A stretch of DNA of 64,000 nucleotides from an uncultured Flavobacteriales bacterium (GTDB lineage: Bacteria > Bacteroidota > Bacteroidia > Flavobacteriales > Crocinitomicaceae), in the NCBI GenBank assembly GCA_946480085.1, contig CAMLHZ010000014.1, positions 14,700 through 78,699 on the forward strand. The letters are read 5' to 3'. Below the pieces are notes generated by a model. That model was not told the DNA's origin. It was given only the letters and a program-made list of their open reading frames with translations, and made no database searches. Below are positions 27,601 to 34,584 of this stretch, piece by piece (position 1 is the first letter of the stretch; each line of letters starts with the position of its first letter). A program made the translations under genes and the position numbers.

Positions 27601-29812
27601 CGGCGGCTCATTTCCATTGATCTGTTCGGATAGTACTGTTTATTTCTGGCGCGTAGCGGTAGATAGCTCAGTTCTCAACTGGACAGAATTTTCATTCCAA
27701 TACATTCCTGGAAAACGTGGATGGGGACAAGATCACTTCTTTCAGTTCAAAAACAATGATTTCAACAGCCTCCAATACAATAGAACAACACGTCAACGGG
27801 AATGGCTGACAGGTCAGGCTCACACGCTTTACGCGGCCGCTACAGATAATTATGATGATTATGAAAATCAATGGGGGCTTGACGGTGGATTGATCGATTA
27901 TGCAACTGTTTTATGTAATACACCAGGTATTTACGTTGGAGTAATTGATCCCATTACGCTCGAGCCATGGATGACCAAATTTGGAACTCAAAATCCAACT
28001 CACGACTTCGGAAATGGAAATACAGATGGCGGCTATTGTCAACATAACAGAGCTGAAGGTTTTTTCGCTTTTGACCAAACAGATCCAGCGCAATTAGCCG
28101 CATTTGAAAACATGATTGAAAACGAAATTCCTGATGGACATTACGTATCGATCTATACAACAACAGAAACCAAATACTCGCTTTGGGATGTCAATCAACC
28201 AAGCTTGTACACCATGTTCCAAAATCTTGGATCAACACAGGTAAACAATACACAGCCTGAAAAACCTTTTGTAATGATCTTCAAAAAAGGAGACCCCGCA
28301 TCTTTGGTAGAAAAGCATTATCCCGACACAACAACAGCACTTGGTTTAAATAGAATCGTTTACGTTGAGTTCCCATTTGTTGAAAGCAATTTTGAAGGTG
28401 TTGAAATAACCCCATTAATCGGACCTTCATTTGAATGGCAAACACTTTATTGGAAGCGAGATTCACTGGATTTAACAGCAGTTGACAGTGTTCGACTTAG
28501 AATAGAAGAATTCAACATTAATCAGGAATACGTAAACACGATTGATACTGTTTTCAGTCCAAACGATTCTATTTTGAACCTAAACACAATTGTTGACGCG
28601 GTTACATACCCATATATTCGATTAAATATTTACAACTCGGATAGAGTAAACTTCACTCCTGCTCAAATTGACAGATTGCACGTTTTGTATTCGCCAGTAC
28701 CAGAAGCAGCGATAGACGGAAGTATTGGTTACTACCTGTCTCCTCTTCAGGACACCATTCAGGAAGGGCAAAACATCAACTTTGCCGTTGACATTAGAAA
28801 CGTCAGTGATTACGATATGGATTCGCTTTTGGTGAGTTACAAAATAGAAGACGCGAACCACGTAATGCATTCTATACCATATGTTCGCCAGGAACCATTG
28901 CTGCATGGCGATGTAATGAGAGACACAATTACTTTCTCAACATTGGATTATCCAGGTTATAATGGCTTTTGGATGGAAGTAAATCCATATATAAACGGAA
29001 GTTTGGTTGTGACCGACCAATTGGAACAATTCCATTTCAACAATATACTCTACTTACCTTTTATTGTTGATGGAGATGATGAACATCCTATACTCGATGT
29101 TACTTTTGACGGAAGACATATCTTAAACGGCGACATTGTAAATCCTGAAAGCGAGATCTTGATCACACTCAAAGATGAAAATCCATACCTGGTGATGGAC
29201 AACATCTCGGACACCACTCACTTCGGAGTCTACATTACCGACCCACAAGGAAACATTAAACGAATTCCATTCATTGACGGAAATGGCAACGTAGTTATGC
29301 AATGGTATCCAGCTGAAGCGCAAAATAAGAAGTTCAAAATTCTATACCCTTCTTATTTCACTACCGACGGAACATACACTTTACTTGTTCAGGGCTCTGA
29401 CAGAAGCGGAAACATTTCAGGAGATTACGAATACAAAGTAACCTTTGAAGTAATTCGTGAAAGCTCTATCACTTATTTAATGAATTATCCAAATCCGTTC
29501 AGCACAAGTACCCGATTTGTATTTACACTGACCGGAACTCAGGAACCGGAAGAAGTACTTATTCAGATCATGACTGTTACAGGTAAGATCGTTCGTGAAA
29601 TTACAGAAGATGAATTAGGAAAAATCTATATTGGAAGAAACATTACTGAGTTTGCCTGGGATGGAACTGATGAGTTTGGTGACCGATTGGCAAATGGCGT
29701 TTATCTGTACCGAGTGAAAGCCAAAATAGACGGTGAAGATATCAAACACCGTGACTCTGATGCTGACACTTACTTCAAGGAGGAATTTGGGAAGATGTAC
29801 TTGATGAGATAG
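24677..29812 (+). CDS. PorU2-like C25 cysteine peptidase (putative second T9SS sortase)
   Basis: The 1711-residue exported protein has a signal peptide (about 1-19, ending GRAQ). A beta-rich N-terminal region to about 400 is followed by a gingipain-type C25 peptidase domain with the catalytic dyad His650 in TFFGHAAASN and Cys682 in VIGNSCHNGNLY. CARDB-like and Ig-like domains follow (about 770-1590; INVQFKIKNLGAAINDSILVEV is one CARDB start). The C-terminal 110 residues are FlgD-like: YLMNYPNPFSTSTRFVFTL through LANGVYLYRVKA. Canonical PorU, the sortase that removes T9SS sorting domains and attaches A-LPS, is about 1100-1300 residues, so this is clearly the long form. Its cargo set is unknown. 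It is co-transcribed with the PorV-family gene. Confidence 0.85.
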   Translation: MKNLYLFLLFCCLAVTGRAQTYGNEWIDYSQKYYKFDVLQSGLFKIDYNTLVAAGVPVASILSSEFQIFGRDKEVPLYVVDNNDNTFDSGDYFVFAAKKNDGWLDSTIYNNPAGMANPGVSLINDTIHYFFSWKPGGTGLRYNLVTDTDYNSFTPINYVLKEVRSEYFSEYFDGIVSNDAVGSAYCNGEGYGFGPLLNTGTAIETQNIGIQTPNLYSGTDAPQPKFEFRSSSASNSESNSVYNHHLRVTFGPVQLIDSSWYGYQQHIKTQLLPHNVLSNGTSTFQFSIIGDVTAVLDRQAITYTNLVYNRQLNSGGLTSDAFTVLNNSLETKSRLDLLNFNSSSSFAVYENGGLPRIQFSTINSGTHQFLIPNSTSSDRTPVQVFGLDQTIAVTTLLPVNGTGSFNDYSLVAADSMLIIITHPIFSAAANNYKTYRQSAAGGAYPTALVYFNDISEQFGGGVPMHPAAIRRFVNYLYNITTVKPAALLLLGKGVVPFEHRSTPSIAQYNLVPTLGYPGSDIAITSGLGNTIYDPLIPTGRISVYTNTELQNYLDKVIQYDSYQVSNALNFETNLNNQKQILHFVGGSSASQQNQFQGFMNNMKNIIEDSLYAGNVINYFKTTSNPLDPTVVAGVTEIISSGVSLMTFFGHAAASNNGFEINIDEPSNWNNQGKYPIVIGNSCHNGNLYAANYLSTSEQFVNTPQEGAIAFISSVGIGYADHLSYYSTELYRHFSNKSFGMPIGYQMKEAIRDLQAPNQNIYFETTYQQMALNGDPLIKLNFQRKPEISIQSSDISFSPTTIDLNTPEINVQFKIKNLGAAINDSILVEVRRNFPQSNDDSLISFYIPQLNYDTVITKSFPLQPEISGGINQFTVSVDLPTVYQEGFEEITNNNASANLFVPIGGINPIWPYNYAVVPYDTVTVKASTINPIASLNTYLFELDTTDTYDSPQLRKFSVTELGGVKSVPYASWLNNSGGSFPLICSDSTVYFWRVAVDSSVLNWTEFSFQYIPGKRGWGQDHFFQFKNNDFNSLQYNRTTRQREWLTGQAHTLYAAATDNYDDYENQWGLDGGLIDYATVLCNTPGIYVGVIDPITLEPWMTKFGTQNPTHDFGNGNTDGGYCQHNRAEGFFAFDQTDPAQLAAFENMIENEIPDGHYVSIYTTTETKYSLWDVNQPSLYTMFQNLGSTQVNNTQPEKPFVMIFKKGDPASLVEKHYPDTTTALGLNRIVYVEFPFVESNFEGVEITPLIGPSFEWQTLYWKRDSLDLTAVDSVRLRIEEFNINQEYVNTIDTVFSPNDSILNLNTIVDAVTYPYIRLNIYNSDRVNFTPAQIDRLHVLYSPVPEAAIDGSIGYYLSPLQDTIQEGQNINFAVDIRNVSDYDMDSLLVSYKIEDANHVMHSIPYVRQEPLLHGDVMRDTITFSTLDYPGYNGFWMEVNPYINGSLVVTDQLEQFHFNNILYLPFIVDGDDEHPILDVTFDGRHILNGDIVNPESEILITLKDENPYLVMDNISDTTHFGVYITDPQGNIKRIPFIDGNGNVVMQWYPAEAQNKKFKILYPSYFTTDGTYTLLVQGSDRSGNISGDYEYKVTFEVIRESSITYLMNYPNPFSTSTRFVFTLTGTQEPEEVLIQIMTVTGKIVREITEDELGKIYIGRNITEFAWDGTDEFGDRLANGVYLYRVKAKIDGEDIKHRDSDADTYFKEEFGKMYLMR

Positions 29813-29822
29813 AATTCAAAAT

Positions 29823-29856
29823 TTTAAATGCCTAAATTTTAAAATTTAGCATTTAA
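29823..29856. terminator. AT-rich palindrome between convergent transcripts, likely terminator
   Basis: TTTAAATG-C-CTAAATTTTAAAATTTAG-CATTTAAA is a near-perfect palindrome of 34 bases lying 11 bases after the PorU2-like stop and 14 bases before the phosphatase stop. It could end both transcripts. Confidence 0.6.
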
Positions 29857-29869
29857 ACGTTTAACATTT

Positions 29870-31105
29870 TCAAAAGAATCTACACGAAAAAATCGCGGTA
29901 TCATCTACCAACTTCAGATTCCCTTTCCATTCATCCAATTTTGAGAAAATGATATTGTTCATATCCTCCATGCTCAGTTTATTGAAACTGTGAACGATTC
30001 TGATCAGTTGCTCCAATTCAAAGTGTTCTTTTTTGTCGTTCTCTAACTCAACCACACCGTCGGTATAAAGCACCATAGTTGTATTAGGTTCAAGGATTTC
30101 GGTTCCAACTTCAAGAAAAGGCAATTCATCAAACATCCCTAAACCAACACATCCTTTCTCAAGTAGAACACTCTCTTTTCCATCGGTAATAAATGGTTGA
30201 TTGTGTCCTGCATTCACATAGGTAAGCTCACGTGTATTGGCATTATAAGTTGCAATGAAAAATGTAATAAACTTCTCACCCATTGCGCTTCTCACTACCG
30301 TTTTATTCAACTCAATGATCAACGTTCGCATATCGAACCATTGAAATTGCACAAACGCACGCACTGTGGCTTGAAAGTTCGCCATCAGCATAGCAGCACT
30401 TACTCCTTTTCCGGAAACATCGGCAATACAAATCACATAGCGATCATCATCCAACGGAATAAAATCGTAATAATCACCACTTACAATGTGCCGGGGAATA
30501 AAACGCGCAGAAACATCCATACGCTTATTCGAAGGCAAAACTGCAGGGAATAAAAGTTTCTGCATTTCAGAAGCTACTTCCAGCTCTTTTTTCAGTCGTT
30601 CCTGCTTAAGTTGTTCTGATGCCAAACGCTTATTTTCAATTGCCATTACAACAATACTTGTCAGCGTCTGCACAAAACTCATGCTCTTCAGCGCTTCAGA
30701 AAGACGTTGATGTCGTTTTTCAATTCCACCAATAAGCAAATAAGCTAAAGGCTGTTCTTTGTTCAGAATTGGGATCACCACGTCAAAATCAGAAAGAACT
30801 GAACTCTGGCTTGATTCAATAACCGTTATTTCTCTAAAGCGACTCAATTCAGAAACAACAGAAATATCCTTTACTCTACTCCTTGTACCTACACGAAGTA
30901 AACAGGAAAAACTACCTTGTTTATTGAATAGTACAAACCTATCGAATCCCAGTTGTTCACGCATTATGAACTCGAAAAGGCGTGTAATTTGGTCAACGGA
31001 TTGATTTGAGGTAATTGCGCGCGAAATTTCCAACAACGAGTTCAGGTGAAATTCATCTTCGTGAACTTCAGTCTTTAATCTTGTTAAAAGTTGTTGATTC
31101 GGCAT
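29870..31105 (-). CDS. GAF-SpoIIE (PP2C-type) serine phosphatase
   Basis: The 411 residues comprise a GAF-like sensor domain (about 20-165), a coiled linker (about 165-190, ENKRLASEQLKQERLKKEL) and a SpoIIE/RsbU phosphatase domain (about 190-410). Metal-binding motifs are visible: PRHIVSGDYYDF near 208-219, IADVSGKGVSAAMLMA near 227-242, and YTDGVVELEN near 347-356, plus VDDTAIF near the end. RsbU-type enzymes dephosphorylate anti-anti-sigma factors; in Bacteroidota, which lack classical SigB, the partner is uncertain and none is adjacent. The GAF domain suggests control by a small ligand or redox state. The leader carries a small hairpin (31124-31142). Confidence 0.88.
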   Translation of the reverse strand: MPNQQLLTRLKTEVHEDEFHLNSLLEISRAITSNQSVDQITRLFEFIMREQLGFDRFVLFNKQGSFSCLLRVGTRSRVKDISVVSELSRFREITVIESSQSSVLSDFDVVIPILNKEQPLAYLLIGGIEKRHQRLSEALKSMSFVQTLTSIVVMAIENKRLASEQLKQERLKKELEVASEMQKLLFPAVLPSNKRMDVSARFIPRHIVSGDYYDFIPLDDDRYVICIADVSGKGVSAAMLMANFQATVRAFVQFQWFDMRTLIIELNKTVVRSAMGEKFITFFIATYNANTRELTYVNAGHNQPFITDGKESVLLEKGCVGLGMFDELPFLEVGTEILEPNTTMVLYTDGVVELENDKKEHFELEQLIRIVHSFNKLSMEDMNNIIFSKLDEWKGNLKLVDDTAIFSCRFF

Positions 31106-31273
31106 AAAGCAATTTCAATACTGAATCTGTAAAACACAGATTTCCTCAATATAAAATTACAGGATACGAAACCGCTTTAAACTACTTGTTTACAATAGTT
31201 ATGAGGCTGGAAATGTTAATTAGATATTTTCCCAAAACTTCGGCACTCGATTACAGAAGTCTAGTTATAAAAT

Positions 31274-33355
31274 TTAGAAATCCAACAAATCCTTCAACGA
31301 TGCTTTCACCTTCTCTGCATTTGGCAGCAACTCTGCTTCCAAACTAGAGTTCAATGGAATCGCTGGCGTATCAACGGATCCAACAATTCCAATTGGCGCA
31401 TCCAAATGCTTGAAATTATCACGTTGAATTCGTCCCGCCAAACCAAGTGTAAAGCTTGCTTCAATAGATTCCTCCGTAACCAGTAACACTTTTCCATGTT
31501 TCTGAACAGAAGCATTTATAGCCTCAATATCTAAGGGATTGATTGAGCGTAAATCGAGAATTTCTACTTTATCGGCACAATCTTTAGCTGCCTCAAGTGT
31601 CCAGTAAACCCCGCGTCCGTAAGTAATCACAACACAAGATTCGCCTTTTTCAATTCTATCAGCAGAAGCTTCCTGAACGATTCTTGCTTTTCCAATTGGG
31701 ATGATGTAATCTTCGTCTGGTTCAATGGACATAGCTCCTTCAGTACCAGGGATTTTAGACCAGTACAAACCTTTATGTTCCAGAATCACAACTGGATTCG
31801 GATCATAAAACGCAGCTTTCATCAATCCTTTCAAATCGGCTCCTGTTGAAGGATAAACCACCTTGATTCCACGAATATTTGCCAACACCGATTCCACACT
31901 TGAAGAATGGTAAGGCCCACCTGAACCATAGGCTCCGATTGGAACACGAATAACACAGCTAACGGGCCATTTTCCGTTCGACAAATAGTTTGAGCGGCTA
32001 ACCTCCGTAAATAACTGATTCAATCCCGGCCAGATGTAATCTGCGAACTGAACTTCAACGAAAGGCTTTAATCCAACAGCCGACATACCAACCGTTGAAC
32101 CGATAATAAACGCTTCCTGAATTGGTGTATTAAAAACGCGATCATCACCAAAGGTTTGCGCTAAAGTTGCTGCTTCACGGAAAACTCCACCCAAGCGCCC
32201 GCCAACATCTTGTCCGTACAACAAGGCTTCAGGATGCTTTTCCATCAACTCACGAACTGCGAACAAAGCGCTATCAACCATAACGGTTTTTTTCTTTCCT
32301 TTCGGTTCGCGTTCTCCTTTTTCTTCTGTAACAGGAGTTGGCGCAAAAATATGATCAGTTACTGATTGGGTTGATGGATCTTCCGCATTCAACGCTTTAT
32401 CGTATTCAGCATCTACCAATTTCTTGACATTTGCTTCAATATTAATAACGTCTGCCTGACCAGCAACTTCAGCAACAATCTCTTTCAATTTTGGATACGG
32501 ATCACGAGAAGCCGCCTCCTCCAGGTCATCTCTGTACCATTCTTTTCGAACACCAGAAGTATGGTGACCAAGCAATGGAACTTTCGCGTGAATGATGAAT
32601 GGACGACGTTCTTTACGAACAATATCAAACACTTCTTTTACCGTCTGGAAGGACAAGTCAAAATCACTTCCATCAATTGTTCTAACCTCAATACCTTTAA
32701 AACCTTGCGCATAGTAAGTCATATCCTGTGCTCTGGTTTCTTCTGCATTTGCAGAAATATCCCAACCGTTATCCTGAACAAGGTAGACAATCGGAAATTG
32801 TTTCAAAGCAGCCATTTGAAGAGCTTCAGAAACTTCACCTTCTGTACAAGAGGCATCACCTAACGAACAAACAACAACAGGGTTTTCACCTCCAAAATCT
32901 TGGGCTAAACCTGTTTTCTCTTTGTACTGAATTCCCATTGCAATACCTGTAGTTGGAATTGCCTGCATTCCTGTAGCAGAACTTTGGTGCGGAATTTTAG
33001 GAAACCCTTCTCTGTTTAATGATGGGTGGGAATAATATGTTCTTCCGCCTGAGAACGGATCATCTTTCTTTGCAAAAACCTGAAGCATTAACTCGTAAGG
33101 AGTCATACCAAGTCCAAGTAAAATACTATCATCACGATAGTAGGGCGACACCCAGTCTTGTGGTTTTAATTGCATTCCAACGGCAAGCTGAATAGCTTCA
33201 TGTCCACGCGAAGTTGCGTGTACATATTTTGCAGTAATTTCTTTGTTTGCCTCGTACTTTTCAGCCAACGTTTTTGCCGTCGCCATCAATTCGAAACCTT
33301 TCAACAATACTTGCTTTTCTGTTTTAACCTTGCTATTCGCAACCGTAGATGCCAT
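31274..33355 (-). CDS. 2-oxoacid dehydrogenase E1, alpha and beta subunits fused
   Basis: This thiamine-diphosphate enzyme decarboxylates a 2-oxoacid as the first component of a 2-oxoacid dehydrogenase complex. Its 693 residues join an alpha part (to about 340; HATSRGHEAIQLAVGMQL, SPYYRDDSILLGLGM, TPP motif from GDASCTEGEVSEA to QDN) and a beta part (from about 355; LYGQDVGGRLGGVFR, NTPIQEAFIIGSTVG, VIRVPIGAYGSGGPYHSSSVES). The alpha/beta fusion and the tyrosine-rich active-site loop resemble branched-chain (2-oxoisovalerate) E1 of Bacteroidota. I choose the ATG at 33355: the in-frame TTG at 33373 lies within the -7 box. E2 and E3 genes are not in the window. Confidence 0.9.
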   Translation of the reverse strand: MASTVANSKVKTEKQVLLKGFELMATAKTLAEKYEANKEITAKYVHATSRGHEAIQLAVGMQLKPQDWVSPYYRDDSILLGLGMTPYELMLQVFAKKDDPFSGGRTYYSHPSLNREGFPKIPHQSSATGMQAIPTTGIAMGIQYKEKTGLAQDFGGENPVVVCSLGDASCTEGEVSEALQMAALKQFPIVYLVQDNGWDISANAEETRAQDMTYYAQGFKGIEVRTIDGSDFDLSFQTVKEVFDIVRKERRPFIIHAKVPLLGHHTSGVRKEWYRDDLEEAASRDPYPKLKEIVAEVAGQADVINIEANVKKLVDAEYDKALNAEDPSTQSVTDHIFAPTPVTEEKGEREPKGKKKTVMVDSALFAVRELMEKHPEALLYGQDVGGRLGGVFREAATLAQTFGDDRVFNTPIQEAFIIGSTVGMSAVGLKPFVEVQFADYIWPGLNQLFTEVSRSNYLSNGKWPVSCVIRVPIGAYGSGGPYHSSSVESVLANIRGIKVVYPSTGADLKGLMKAAFYDPNPVVILEHKGLYWSKIPGTEGAMSIEPDEDYIIPIGKARIVQEASADRIEKGESCVVITYGRGVYWTLEAAKDCADKVEILDLRSINPLDIEAINASVQKHGKVLLVTEESIEASFTLGLAGRIQRDNFKHLDAPIGIVGSVDTPAIPLNSSLEAELLPNAEKVKASLKDLLDF

Positions 33356-33370
33356 AAACCAATTTTGGTG

Positions 33371-33378
33371 CAAAGATA
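33371..33378 (-). promoter_or_regulatory. Promoter -7 box of the E1 gene
   Basis: Minus strand TATCTTTG, exact consensus, 15 bases before the ATG at 33355. It rules out the longer TTG start at 33373. Confidence 0.6.
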
Positions 33379-33403
33379 AGCTTTAGGTTGCTAAATAATT
33401 TAG

Positions 33404-33438
33404 AAAAGACAGAAACTCTATTAGAAATTTCTGTCTTT
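33404..33438 (-). terminator. Terminator after the XRE-Fic gene
   Basis: The arms AAAAGACAGAAA (33404-33415) and TTTCTGTCTTT (33428-33438) form an 11-bp stem, followed on the minus strand by TCTAAATTATTT. It is 9 bases after the stop at 33447. Confidence 0.8.
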
Positions 33439-33446
33439 GTTTTGTT

Positions 33447-34490
33447 CTAAACTAAAATTGAAAGGTAGCGCTCTAAGCATGCTTTTTCGGTTTCAACCAC
33501 TAAACGAATGAAATCATCTTTCTCTTTCTGAACCTGAACTTTTTCGAGCGCACTGTAATAGCTTGATCTCGAAACATGATCACCTTTAATATTGGCGATC
33601 ACATAACCATGCTGAAGAAGAATAACATTCATTATTAAACGCGATGTTCTTCCATTTCCATCAATAAAAGGATGAATTGTAACGAGGCGTTCGTGCATTT
33701 CAGCTGCAAGCACAATTGGATGAAGCCTTTTTCGATTATTGTTGTACCAAATAAAATATTCCTCCATTTCCTTTTGAACCAAATAAGGTGCCGGAGGCAT
33801 ATGAGCACTTCCTTGAATCATTACCTGAACATTCCTGTATTTACCTGCGTATTCCGGTTTAATTCCTCTCAGAACCAAACTGTGCAATTGAAGTAATTCT
33901 CTTTCACCTATTACAGTGGTGTTCTTCACCAACTCATACATGTATTCGATTGCATCAGAATGATTGATTGCCTCCAAATGCTCTCGCATAGATTTACCTG
34001 AGATGGTAATTCCTTCGCTTACAACAAGAGCTGTTTCCTGAAGCGTTAATGTATTTCCTTCTATTCTATTGCTTTCAAATGTGTACTCTGTGGATAAAGC
34101 ATCAGTAATTCTATAGTTTTCAAACTTTCTAAGTTCATCTAGTTGAGCTTTCATTGAATCTATATCTTCAAGCATTGGCTCCACTTCCGGATTAATCACC
34201 ATCCGATACGGATTGTAACTTGCCAATACATCACTTACCATATTCAAGACTTCATCTGCATATGGGAATTGATAAAGCTCACGAACAATCTTCTCCTTCA
34301 AATATTCTTTCATCAATTCATCAAAAGGAATATCTAAAACCTTTGAGAGTTTAATTAATTGAGCTTGAGAAGGTGTTCTCTTGTTGTTTTCAAACTTACT
34401 TATCAAACTTTGATCTACACCAAGCGCATTCGCCAATTCTCTTGAGCGGATACCTTTTTTCTTTCTGGCAGTTTGCAACAATGCTTTCAT
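33447..34490 (-). CDS. XRE helix-turn-helix and Fic domain fusion protein
   Basis: The 347 residues join an XRE-type DNA-binding domain (about 1-60; RELANALGVDQSLISKFEN is the helix-turn-helix) to a Fic domain. Fic enzymes usually transfer AMP to protein hydroxyls. The active-site motif HPFIDGNGR is intact at 273-281, so catalysis is expected. The inhibitory motif S140-N-R-I-E144-G145 N-terminal to the Fic core fits the class II (S/T)xxxE(G/N) pattern, whose Glu blocks ATP. The promoter carries a palindrome over the -7 box, consistent with autoregulation. It is monocistronic: no antitoxin gene is next to it, so self-inhibition probably does that job. Targets are unknown. Confidence 0.93.
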   Translation of the reverse strand: MKALLQTARKKKGIRSRELANALGVDQSLISKFENNKRTPSQAQLIKLSKVLDIPFDELMKEYLKEKIVRELYQFPYADEVLNMVSDVLASYNPYRMVINPEVEPMLEDIDSMKAQLDELRKFENYRITDALSTEYTFESNRIEGNTLTLQETALVVSEGITISGKSMREHLEAINHSDAIEYMYELVKNTTVIGERELLQLHSLVLRGIKPEYAGKYRNVQVMIQGSAHMPPAPYLVQKEMEEYFIWYNNNRKRLHPIVLAAEMHERLVTIHPFIDGNGRTSRLIMNVILLQHGYVIANIKGDHVSRSSYYSALEKVQVQKEKDDFIRLVVETEKACLERYLSILV

Positions 34491-34505
34491 TTGACAAAAT
34501 ATTAC

Positions 34506-34522
34506 ATGACAAATTTAGTCAT
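34506..34522. promoter_or_regulatory. Candidate operator of the XRE-Fic gene
   Basis: The inverted repeat ATGAC-N7-GTCAT (34506-34522) has its 7-base centre on the -7 box of the Fic promoter. A further TGACAAA half-site lies toward the start codon (near 34493). Binding by the XRE domain would occlude RNA polymerase (inference). Confidence 0.55.
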
Positions 34523-34540
34523 ATATTCTTTGTTTTCAAA
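34510..34540 (-). promoter_or_regulatory. Promoter of the XRE-Fic gene, complete consensus
   Basis: Minus strand TTTG (34540-34537), a spacer of exactly 19 bases, then TAAATTTG (34517-34510). This is the best complete match in the window to the Bacteroidota consensus TTTG-N19-TAnnTTTG. Confidence 0.75.
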
Positions 34541-34541
34541 A

Positions 34542-34569
34542 AAAAGAGTGAACCAAAGTCCACTCTTTT
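34542..34569 (-). terminator. Terminator after the S9 peptidase gene
   Basis: AAAAGAGTG (34542-34550) pairs with CACTCTTTT (34561-34569); the minus transcript runs into a U tract that overlaps the upstream edge of the Fic promoter. Confidence 0.82.
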
Positions 34570-34584
34570 CATTTTATATTTCCA

